Source: Loripinus fragilis (Eukaryota; Mollusca; Bivalvia; Lucinida; Lucinidae). From it: a DNA stretch of 64,000 bases. Position 1 is the stretch's first letter. Every line of letters starts with the position of its first letter. Where the stretch lies: NCBI GenBank assembly GCA_964019695.1, contig OZ026521.1, positions 37,880,939 through 37,944,938 on the forward strand, read 5' to 3'. A model generated the notes under the pieces. That model saw nothing but the letters and a program-made list of their open reading frames with translations. It was not told the DNA's origin and made no database searches. Below are positions 22,801 to 34,800 of the stretch, piece after piece. The position numbers and the translations under genes are program-made.

Positions 22801-25800
22801 TAGTCAACACTGACAATATTGGGTCTGCATTGTACCATAACTTACCCTGCCAAGGAGGAGTATAGATAAGGCATTGAGCAGAGCTGATATTATGGTGGTT
22901 GCAATCAGACACTCTACGGCTGTCATACTGGTACAATAGTCAACACTGACAATATTGGGACTGCATTGTACCATAACTTACCCTGCCGAGGAGAAGTATA
23001 GATAAGGCATTGAGCAGAGCTGATATTATGGTGGTTGCAATCAAACACTCTACGGCTGTCATACTGGTACAATAGTCTACACTGACAATAATGGGTCTGC
23101 ATTATATTATAACTTACCCTGCCAAGGAGGAGTATAGATAAGGCATTGAGCAGAGCTGATATTATGGTGGTTGCAATCAGACACTCTACGGCTGTCATAC
23201 TGGTACAATAGTCAACACTGACAATAATGGGACAGCATTGTACCATAACTTACCCTGCCAAGGAGGAGGTTAGATAAGGCATTGAGCAGAGCTGATATTA
23301 TGGTGGTTGCAATCAGACACTCTACAGCTGTCATACTGGTACAATAGTCAACACTGACAATAATGGGTCTGCATTGTACCATAACTTACCCTGCCAGGGA
23401 GGAGTATAGATAAGGCATTGAGCAGAGCTGATATTATGGTGGTTGCAATCAGACACTCTACAGCTGTCATACTGGTACAATAGTCAACACTGACAATAAT
23501 GGGACAGCATTGTACCATAACTTACCCTGCCAAGGAGGAGTATAGATAAGGCATTGAGCAGAGCTGATATTATGGTGGTTGCAATCAGACACTCTACGGC
23601 TGTCATACTGGTACAATAGTCTACACTGACAATAATGGGTCTGCATTGTATCATAACTTACCCTGACAAGGAGAAGTATAGATAAGGCATTGAGCAGAGC
23701 TGATATTATGGTGGTTGCAATCAGACACTCTACGGCTGTCATACTGGTACAATAGTCAACACTGACAATAATGGGTCTGCATTGTACCATAACTTACCCT
23801 GCCAAGGAGGAGTATAGATAAGGCATTGAGCAGAGCTGATATTATGGTGGTTGCAATCAGACACTCTACGGCTGTCATACTGGTACAATAGTCAACACTG
23901 ACAATAATGGTACTGCATTGTACCATAACTTACCCTGCCAAGGAGGAGTATAGATAAGGCATTGAGCAGAGCTGATATTATGGTGGTTGCAATCAGACAC
24001 TCTACGGCTGTCATACTGGTACAATAGTCAACACTGACAATAATGGGTCTGCATTTTACTATAACTTACCCTGCCAAGGAGGAGTATAGATAAGGCATTG
24101 AGCAGAGCTGATATTATGGTGGTTGCAATCAGACACTCTACGGCTGTCATACTGGTACAATAGTCAACACTGACAATAATGGGTCTGCATTGTACCATAA
24201 CTTACCCTGCCAAGGAGGAGTATAGATAAGGCATTGAGCAGAGCTGATATTATGGTGGTTGCAATCAGACACTCTACGGCTGTCATACTGGTACAATAGT
24301 CAACACTGACAATAATGGGACAGCATTGTACCATAACTTACCCTGCCAAGGAGGAGTATAGATAAGGCATTGAGCAGAGCTGATATTATGGTGGTTGCAA
24401 TCAGACACTCTACGGCTGTCATACTGGTACAATAGTCTACACTGACAATAATGGGTCTGCATTGTATCATAACTTACCCTGACAAGGAGAAGTATAGATA
24501 AGGCATTGAGCAGAGCTGATATTATGGTGGTTGCAATCAGACACTCTACGGCTGTCATACTGGTACAATAGTCAACACTGACAATAATGGGTCTGCATTG
24601 TACCATAACTTACCCTGCCAAGGAGGAGTATAGATAAGGCATTGAGCAGAGCTGATATTATGGTGGTTGCAATCAGACACTCTACGGCTGTCATACTGGT
24701 ACAATAGTCAACACTGACAATAATGGGACAGCATTGTACCATAACTTACCCTGCCAAGGAGGAGTATAGATAAGGCATTGAGCAGAGCTGATATTATGGT
24801 GGTTGCAATCAGACACTCTACGGCTGTCATACTGGTACAATAGTCAACACTGACAATAATGGTACTGCATTGTACCATAACTTACCCTGCCAAGGAGGAG
24901 TATAGATAAGGCATTGAGCAGAGCTGATATTATGGTGGTTGCAATCAGACACTCTACGGCTGTCATACTGGTACAATAGTCAACACTGACAATAATGGGT
25001 CTGCATTTTACTATAACTTACCCTGCCAAGGAGGAGTATAGATAAGGCATTGAGCAGAGCTGATATTATGGTGGTTGCAATCAGACACTCTACGGCTGTC
25101 ATACTGGTACAATAGTCTACACTGACAATAATGGGACTGCATTGTACCACAACTTACCCTGCCAAGGAGGAGTATAGATAAGGCATTGAGCAGAGCTGAT
25201 ATTATGGTGGTTGCAATCAGACACTCTACGGCTGTCATACTGGTACAATAGTCTACACTGACAATAATGGGACTGCATTGTACCACAACTTACCCTGCCA
25301 AGGAGAAGTATAGATAAGGCATTGAGCAGAGCTGATATTATAGTGGTTGCTATCAGACACTCTACGGCTGTCATACTGGTACAATAGTCTACACTGACAA
25401 TAATGGGTCTGCATTGTACCATAACTTACCCTGCCAAGGAGGAGTATAGATAAGGCATTGAGCAGAGCTGATATTATGGTGGTTGCAATCAGACACTCTA
25501 CGGCTGTCATACTGGTACAATAGTCAACACTGACAATAACTCGGTACACCACTACTGCTGCTACACTGATCAACACAATAGACACCTAGAACAGTAACAG
25601 AGAAAGATAATGATTAAGGTTTAAAAACCTATCCTGAAGTTTAGTAATTCAAATCTTAAAATTTGCAGTATGCCTATAAAATAGTCACATTTTTTTTTCT
25701 TTTTAATGGTCAATTGTCTTAACCCATATAAGCCTAAAGTCCTTTTTGTGGGACATAGGCAAACAGTGAAGACCCAGATCAGAAGCCACATTCTGCGGCG

Positions 25801-28800
25801 TCTAATCAGGGGCTCCACTGTTTGCTAACAGAATGTTCGATTAAAATTTGAATTAAAGTGAAAAATACCACCCAACAACCCTTAAAATGCAAATGGACTG
25901 GCCCAATTGATAAGAGAGGGAAATTCCATTCCTCTTAAATGGGTTAAGATAAACTACTTTTATTTGCCTAATTCGGTATTTTGAGGCTGACTTTTTATAG
26001 AAAGTCAGACTCAAAATGATGAATTTCACTAATAATCCTGAAACCTTTCAACCAATTATGACTATGGTTAAGTTGATTGCTGAGTTCTTCATAAAAAGGT
26101 ATTTTTCCCCGTAAACAACCAAGCTATGGACACCATTTTGTCACAAGTATCATGAGAAAAATATCTTGAAAGTAAACTCTTTCATTCTTGAACAGATTAG
26201 TCTAAGTTTTCTCCCCAAGCAATCCTCACCAGCGGTGCTCATGTGAAGGGCATATTGGATGTGATTTTGGCATGAGTACCACTCAGGGTAAGGCACAGGA
26301 GGGTGAAACTACTTTGAAATTGCATTTTTTTGCGTGAAAACACTAAGATATTGCCATATAATATGCAACGTTATTAATACATAGCGTTACCAAAAGGTTT
26401 ATCAATTTAAGTAGATGGTGTTATAACACTCCCAGATGCGACATTATGTGATAAAATGTTCAACAGCATGCTAAAATAGCAAGTCATTAATTTTATCATT
26501 TGCTAGAGGCACTAGTCAACTTCACTTTTCTCTGCTAATGAACTCTGTTTCTTTGTTTTTTATAACTCAAATAAGAAAATTGAACAAAATGAATACCCTA
26601 CTTATATTGCAAAAGATTGTGTGTCAAAAATATTCTGTCACCACATTAAAGCTACCTTGCAAACATCATGGATCCAAGAGCCTGCTGACTAGGATGTACA
26701 CTGTTTGCTGTGCAGTATATGCTATTTTAGATTTTTTGGTTGACTGTGAGAGTAACTTGTTTTCACTTGATCAAAATAGCTTTTTGGAGAAAAAAATAGC
26801 ATTTAGGAAATTAGCAAGTGAAAAATATGATCCCTGATAAAGTTTATGAATTATTCAAATTTATTTATTTTAAAATTGGGTGAAAAAATATCAAAATTAT
26901 CTCTAAAATGTGTATAACATAATGTCAATGTTTTCATATGAACATTATAGGTGGCTGAAAAAACCTTCGTTTAAAATGGATAATTTCCATTAAAAATGAG
27001 ATAAAGCATCGTATCGAATGACTTAATAGTCAAAATTGTTAAGTTTCTTATAATTTGGTTTGGTTTGATTCTTTATGTCCCAGTCAACAAGTTTTCAGTC
27101 ACGCCAGGATGGGTCTTCCTGATGTCTTGCACAAGGACACAATGCAGTGACTCCATCGGCATTGAGGCTCAAACCAGCAACTATTCAATCCCAGTCCAAT
27201 GCCTCCCATCTGAGCCACTGCGCTCTGCCAAAAAAATTCAAATAAACCGAAAGTCAATAATTGTTAAATATACTCACCATAAAGATTAATGCTGAAGCTG
27301 AGAGAAAGAATTTAATCAACTGCCTCTTAAATGGATAGAACCAGTTGTCCTCCCTTGTAACAGGGTCCTGAAAATATAAAGTTACATTCATGAAGCATAA
27401 CAATTGTAATCAAAGTACTGAGAGTATTGATGGGGACCATGAAGATTAATGCTGAAGCTGAGAGGAAGAATTTAATCAACTGCCTCTAAAAGGGATAGAG
27501 CCAGTTATCCTCCCTTGTTACAGGGTCCTGAAAATACCAAATATACATTCATGACGCATAATATTTGTGAAAAAGATTATTAACATTGGCAGGCAAGGTC
27601 TTAAAACAACCAAAATATATTTCTGACGCTTAACATAAAGCCCACTGGCAGCAAAATGCAATCATGAAGTATGATCTTTCTATTACAAATGGGTAGCACT
27701 AGATAATATTTGGGTACTATGCAAGTTTGGTTAAAATTCAGCCACTGGTTCGGAAGACAGTGTGTGGAAATGGCTTATTTATACAGTCTTTATAAAATGG
27801 TCAAGGTCACAAAATTCTTATCAACTCTTCTCGCCCTCCCAACAATGTATCTATGCAGGTTCGGTCAAAATCCATTCACTGGTTCTGAAGATAACGTACA
27901 GAAACCCTATTTTGGACATTTCAATGTGTCAGTGTGACATTTAAAATAACATCAAGGTCACCAAAATCTAATCAACTCTTTCCTCCCTCCCAACAATGTA
28001 TCTTTATAAGTTTGGTCAAAATCCATCCACTGATTAAGAAGATAACACACGGAAACGAGCCTAAATAGACGCTGATGGGATCCGCACCCAAAACAACATG
28101 TCCCTCAACCGAAGGGACAAGTATAAAGAAAATTAATGCCTTCTGTAATTCATATCTTATTAATTATTTTAAACTTGCATGTTGTTTGGAAAACAGCCCG
28201 GATCTAGATCTACACTGTTTTTCTGGTTTCATACTGTTTTAAAAAGATATATACATGTATGGGCTAAGCTAAGTTGTTGTGCATTATCTGCTCTTTGAGA
28301 TAAGTAAAATTTTCTTTGGAGAAGTTCATTATGGACTTTTACTTGGCCCTGGGCAAGTATAAAAGTTTGCTATTTCCACACCACTGTCATGGATAACAAT
28401 ATCAGCATTATGAGAAAACCTTTTGACCCAGCACATGAGGGTTTGCTGCTAATCACATAGGCAAGCAGTGAGCCTGTGAAAACACAGGATTTGAATTATA
28501 TCCGCAAAACCAGACTGTATGAAGAATGATTGACACTCTAAATTAGACAGCTCACAAAATATTTTTGCTTATTTCTAATGCTTACAATCATCTAGAAATA
28601 CCTTACAGTCATCTAGAAATATGCACACACAGCTATCTAGTACAGTAGAACTTCAATGGCTCAAACAGGCTTGGGACCAAGAAAAATAGTTCTAGTCAAG
28701 GGTAGTTCCAGCCATCCAGGGTGGATTATGCATAAAATGACATGAAGGGACCATAATTATAGTTCTAGCCAGCCCAGGTGAATGGGCCATCAGAGTTCGA

Positions 28801-31800
28801 GTCATTGAAGTTTTACTGTAGTTTTAGATGACAATATTTTGCCTTCATTTATGTCCAAGCTTTCTGCTTGCAAGCAGTGGAGATTCTGACAGGACTGCAT
28901 TATTTTGCAGGTTTGTCTGATACTTTGCTGCTGGCATATGTGATAAGAACCAAATCTGATGAGATGGCTTATAAGGGCCTTGATGCGACAAATTCTGTCT
29001 TCAGAATATCAGATAAAGTGAGATTCAAACTAGCCTGCTCAGCTACTAAGACTAGCTAGAAATCTGAAATTTTGCTTGTATCAAGTCTAGATATGATACT
29101 TTCCAACAAGCAAATAACAAAAGTGCTGATCAGACTGCAGAGATGCGCAGGCTGGTCTGTGCCTTTGTTGTTTGCAAACCCCGAAAACAAGTTTTCTCAT
29201 AAGTTTTCCCTGAGGCCAATATGTTCTAGGTGTATGTATGTTGTATGTTTGAGTATTACTGTATATGTTCTAAAATTTTGAACACTTTTCACTTTCTTTT
29301 CACAAATGAAATTTTGGCTTCACAAAATGCTTGTTAGAATAGCAAACAGGGAAGACCTTGATCAGACTGCTTCTTCAGAAGCAGTCTGATCTGGGTCTGC
29401 TCTGTTTGTCTATGTCTTTTTGGCAGGAAACTAATGTTTTGAAATTTAAATACATTTTTACCATACCTGTTTAACTTTGGTTCCAAAGAATTCAGGTCTG
29501 TCAGGCTCATTAGCTTCATAATTATCAACATCCCATTCATATGCTAAAGTAGCATTTTGTCGCTTCCAAAACTCCAAAAATATTGTACCTGTAAACAGTA
29601 AAATAACTCAATGTTGATTGGTCTGCAGAAATTAACCCTCGTCGTCTGCTTTTCTCGTCTGCTGAAATGTTTAAGAAGCCTCTATGGCAAACAGTGTGGG
29701 CCCAGATCAGACTGCTCCTATAGGAGCAGTCTGTTCTGGGTCCATGCTGTTTGCTTCCATACTTAATTTGTCAGTAATGCTAGGCAATTATTTGCAGCAG
29801 ACGACTTCAGCAGACAACATTTTCAGATTATTTTTTTCTTGGCGCTTTAAGGGTTAAGCACTAACTTGACAGCATAAATGATCTTTTACAAACCTTTATG
29901 AGAATTGCCCCAAGGACGGCACAATGTACTTTAAGAGAATTGCTTTCTTAGGGCAATAATGTTAAGACAATTAGCTCCAAGCCCTTACTTTTTCTTATGG
30001 AAGTAAATTTAATTGATGTTAACGACTGTAAAAAAAAGGTTGATTATAAAGCAATAAGGTTTAAGGGATTACTGTATTCAAAAATTTTCATTTAGGGAGG
30101 GATATCATCGGATATAGGGTCAGAAATTTAGTTTTACGGTGACACACAAGCGGAGCAGTAAAACATGATTTCTGAACGTATATCCGACAATATACCTCCC
30201 CAAATGAAAAATTTGAATATGATTACCCCCTTTCTAATGCATTTCTGCAGTTATATCTCAAACTGGAGCATTGCAAGCTGCTAAGAGCTGCATGTCATCC
30301 AACCATATTTAACGTAATTAGTGATGTCAAACTATTTCCGACAATATATACTGTCGCAGATTTTGATGTTATCCAACCATGTCACAAAAGCAAGTACATA
30401 AGAATTCAAGATATCAAGAAAGTGCACACAAAGAGCACACATTTTTAACCTTTGTTCAGACTCCACTGCACTTAATGTCTACTTTAGTTCAGACTAAATT
30501 GTAGATTTAGGATAAATGATCCCCTATTACGGCAAAGCTAATAAAGGAATGGCATCTAGCCCTTACATGTTCTTCTGAAGTTACATTTTATTGATAACAT
30601 AACAACATGGCAGATGATGAATCTTTAACCAGCAAGACTTTTTAAGACATTAGGAAAATACAGTTAAACCTGTGTAAAACGACCACTCAAAAATAGACAA
30701 AACAAAGATCTTAATGACAAATGGTAGCTTAATGAAGGTCAAAAGTATTGCAGAATCCTAATAAGTTTATGTACTAAAAAAGCAATTTCAAACATATATG
30801 TGGGTAAAAAAACTTTATTACTGAAAGAAAAAGCAATTGATAACAAGTAAATTTGATAACTAATAGATATAAATGCCAAAATTATGTGAGATTTTGTGAG
30901 ATTCTGCAATATTTTTGACCTGCATTAAGCGATAATTGGTCTTGAAAATCAATTTTCGGTTGTTTTGAGAGTGGCCATTTTACACAGGTTTGACTGTACA
31001 CACAAGGTGCAATTACTGTCAACTTTAATTCAGATTCTACTATAGCTCTAAGAAACTTTGACCCCAAGAATTGGCCTCTAGTCCTTTCCTGTTGTTATGA
31101 AGGTACATCTTAATGACATGAAGAAATGGATGATTATACTACAATATATCAGGAAATTATAACCTGTCACCCCTCAATATGTAAATTGGACCATCCCGTC
31201 TTTATTGTATATAGCTTGATGGAAAATTTCATTTGTCTGAAAAGGGTAAATATGGACCTTTTTCATTTTGTTTTAGCAAGAACTGCTTCAAATAAGGTTT
31301 TCATAAAATTTTGGACAAATTGTTTGGCTAGTTCTATTAGAATCACGGTTTTGTTTTGTTTGATTTCATTCTTTACATCCCATCAACAATCTTTCAGCTA
31401 TGTAGGGACAGGTCTTCCTGGGTTGAATCAGTACTAAGCTAGGATTAATGTTCTTGCTCAAGGACACAACACAGTGACGTGGGTGAGGCAAGAACCTATG
31501 GCCCCTCCGTCTCGAGTCAAGCACTCTACCACTGAGCCACCTGCTGCGCTCCTTAGAATTACAGTAAGCTGTTTATATGGGAAACTAATGAACCAATTGT
31601 TTAGTTAACAGTGCAGACCAGTGTGAACCAATGACACCTATGTTTTCTATTAGTGATATGAATATTACTAAAAGTGCCAATACCAGCAAAATAACTCACC
31701 CCATAAACAAATAACAAGGGCGAAAAATGGCGTAACTTCGTTGTCGAATGAACCTCTAACAGACTGATATAATTCTTTCAACTGCCATCGAAATCTGAAA

Positions 31801-34800
31801 TACATGATGCAGGGTGCATACAGGCAAGCTTGAGTAAAATTCAAGGACTTTTCAAGGACTTCTAAAGCCTATCCTAAAGTTTTCAAGGACTAAAAGTTTA
31901 TGGAAACTAGAAATGTTAGACTGAGATTATGGAAAAATTAGTATAAAATTGTTGTGCCTTTATTTGGTACAGCAAAAGCTGCACCAAATAAAGGCACAAC
32001 ATTTTTATTCTGATTTAGATCTCTATCAACAGTGTTAATTCCTACAGAAAAAAAGAAAATTCAAGGACTTTTCAAGGGCTTTGTGTGATTTTACAATACT
32101 TTTCAAGGCATATTTAAGTTTATATTCAAGTACTTTTCAAGCCTGTGCAAATCCTGAGATGTGAGTAAAAACATTAAGAAAGAAGATCATGCATACCTTG
32201 GTCTGTTGGCAAGAAACCCTGATTTGATTGGATTCAAACAATAAAGGTATAAAATCAGTTTGAGGCTTTATGCCCCAGTCAACAGCTATGGTCATGTCGA
32301 GATGGTCAATAACCTAACCACACTTATTTTCCTGGGCAAGCGTGACACAGAAGACACCACAAACGAGAGCCAAGAGGTCAGCCCTTTCCCAGCAGGTGAC
32401 CACAAAGCACATATAAACAGACACGCACAAAGACATAGCAAACACAAGACAGAACAAAAACATAAAAGATCCAAAAAAGAAGTACCGCCTTGGAACGGTC
32501 AGTAAAATATACCTTCTTCAATCAGCAGAAGGAGGAGAATGACTGTAGGAATTATTTCATGACCAATCTCCATGAAAGTATAGGGCCAGGTCATTGGATC
32601 TGAAGTCAGTTTCACTACCCACTGTGCTGTGGGCTCGGTTTAAAGTAAGTAAGGGTGCAAAGATCAGGAATCAATACAATCAAGTACCACATCTGACCCA
32701 GGATACCAATGGGAAAGTGACAAACTCACAGTTATACACCACAAATGAGAGCTAAGAGGTCTGCCCTTTCCCAGCAGGTGACCACAAGGCACAAATAAAC
32801 AGACACGCACAAAGGCACAACAAACACAAGACAGAAAGAACATAAAAGATCCACAAAAGAAGTACCGCCTTGGAGCCGTCAGTAAAATATTTTACTGGAG
32901 GGCTAAAACCGGTTTCACGGTGCCAACCTTACCCTTAATCATACTGCTCCTTCGAGAGCATGCTAGTCTGGGTTTTAGCTATTTGATCAGGTCTATCAGT
33001 CTGAATTCTGAATATTTTTGGCAAAAATGCTACTTACTCTTCCTGTGCAGTTAAATTGGTTGGCATCTCAGAGGCTTCCCTACTTCTTGATATACTGCAA
33101 TAAAAACAGTTAAACCTGTGTAAAACAGCAACTCAAGAATAGACAAAACAAAGATCCTAATGACAAATGGTAGCTTAATGAAGGTTGAAAGTATTGCAGA
33201 ATGCTCCTCTTGGAGCATTCTGCAATACTTTTGACCTGCATTAAGCAAAAATCGGCCTTGAAAACCAGATTTTGGTATTTTGGGAGTGGTCGTTTTACAA
33301 AGGTTTTACTGTAAACTAATATCAAAGTGGGCGAATGCACAATTAGCTAAATGATATGCTACACAAAGGGGGTTTATGCTTAAACGCATAATTTCTGAGG
33401 ACAAAAGTAACACCCAATGCTTATGGGTTTTTTTTTACCTTACTTTATCTTTACCATTCTGCTAGGCAGATAAAAATCTGTCATGATGAGGGGATAACAT
33501 GCTCTCCATGTCGTCATTAAGAGGCCCTTAAAGGGTTTTGTTCTTTTCAGAGGATTACCTATATGTATAATACATGTGCCTTTGTACTAAATATACAGTT
33601 TAGTAGTAATATTCCCAGTTGGGCCACCTTTCTGTCTGATGAGCAATTCTGATATGCATGATTTGGGTGTAGAGAGCATACATGCCATAACTCACACTAT
33701 GAGATAAATCTCACAGAATTTGACTCTTCTGAAAGCCGATTCCAACAAGATTTTCAAATCTCAGGGGAATTTTCAGACCATCTTAAAGCACATTTTATAA
33801 AGAAATAATCATAAATCACACTTTAGTGTGTTTATCACAAGTTTCTTACACTAAAATAAAAGCTTTTTTGGTTATTTTGGGGAGTTCCAAAGTGATTTTT
33901 GAGGAAATCTCACATAATTTTATCAAATCTCATTTAATTTTTTGGTTTATCTCACAGATTTCAGTCCACAGATTATGGCATGTATGAGGGAGTCTTTTAT
34001 AAGTTTCAATCCTAATAGCCACTTATTAATTAGATGTCTTTAAAGATCCAAGAGGACTTCAACATATTACAAACTTTATGTCCTTTTCCATTTTAGGAGA
34101 AAATAAGGCTTGATCTATCATGTGCTTCATCTGATGTCAAATGATTAACATGAAGAATCAAGCCAGAATACAATTTTAAATTTATCTCTATGTATACAAT
34201 GGAAAATATGGGGGCAATTAAACAGCACCCTGGAATTTTACAAAGGAATCATAGAAAAATGACTGTGAAATGGTTATTTTCCTATCATTCCTTTGTAAAA
34301 CTGTCCTTTTATAACACAATTCACTTATAACACAGTCCATTCCTATAGACCCCAGCATTATAAAGGCATTGCACTGATTCACCTATTAGATTTTCTCTCT
34401 CAGAAAATCCCATAAACCTGGACCTGTCTTATAAGACAGGTCTAGCCATTTGGGATTGTTCTGAAAGTATATACCAATCCCATTTGGGCCTTATCATAGA
34501 AATCTGTCTTCGGGGTTTCCAATCAATTTAGACTCAAACCACTGTGCTAAGCTACAGATATCAATTGAAATTTTGTGTGAAGCAAGTTTGGCTATTTAAT
34601 TTTCCAGAGATGCCGCGGATACACAGGCTGGCCTGTGCCTTTGTTATTCGCATGCAACAAAGTTAGATTTTCAGGCACCAAGGCCAATATTTTAGGTGAA
34701 TTATTACAATAAGAGTGGATGATAAGTACAATCCTATCATGAAAGGGGTTAATAACTGTACCTGACAGTAAGCCCATATATAAAGCATGCCACTCCAAAC

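Noticed and set aside
21290..25540. CRISPR-like regular repeats
   Set aside because: The units are contiguous with no unique spacers, derive from an exon, and the genome is animal.
21290..25585. About a dozen near-identical minus-strand open frames of 91-110 codons
   Set aside because: They are readings across neighbouring 136-bp units with a frame change at each unit. Only the first unit is part of a real exon (E9).
27438..27527. Mutually exclusive alternative to exon E8
   Set aside because: In-frame TAG and a GTCCCC donor make a working exon unlikely.
34502..34685. Extra anoctamin exon downstream of E4
   Set aside because: The sequence belongs to the dispersed family E repeat (tctgtcttcggggtttcc) and has no family motif.
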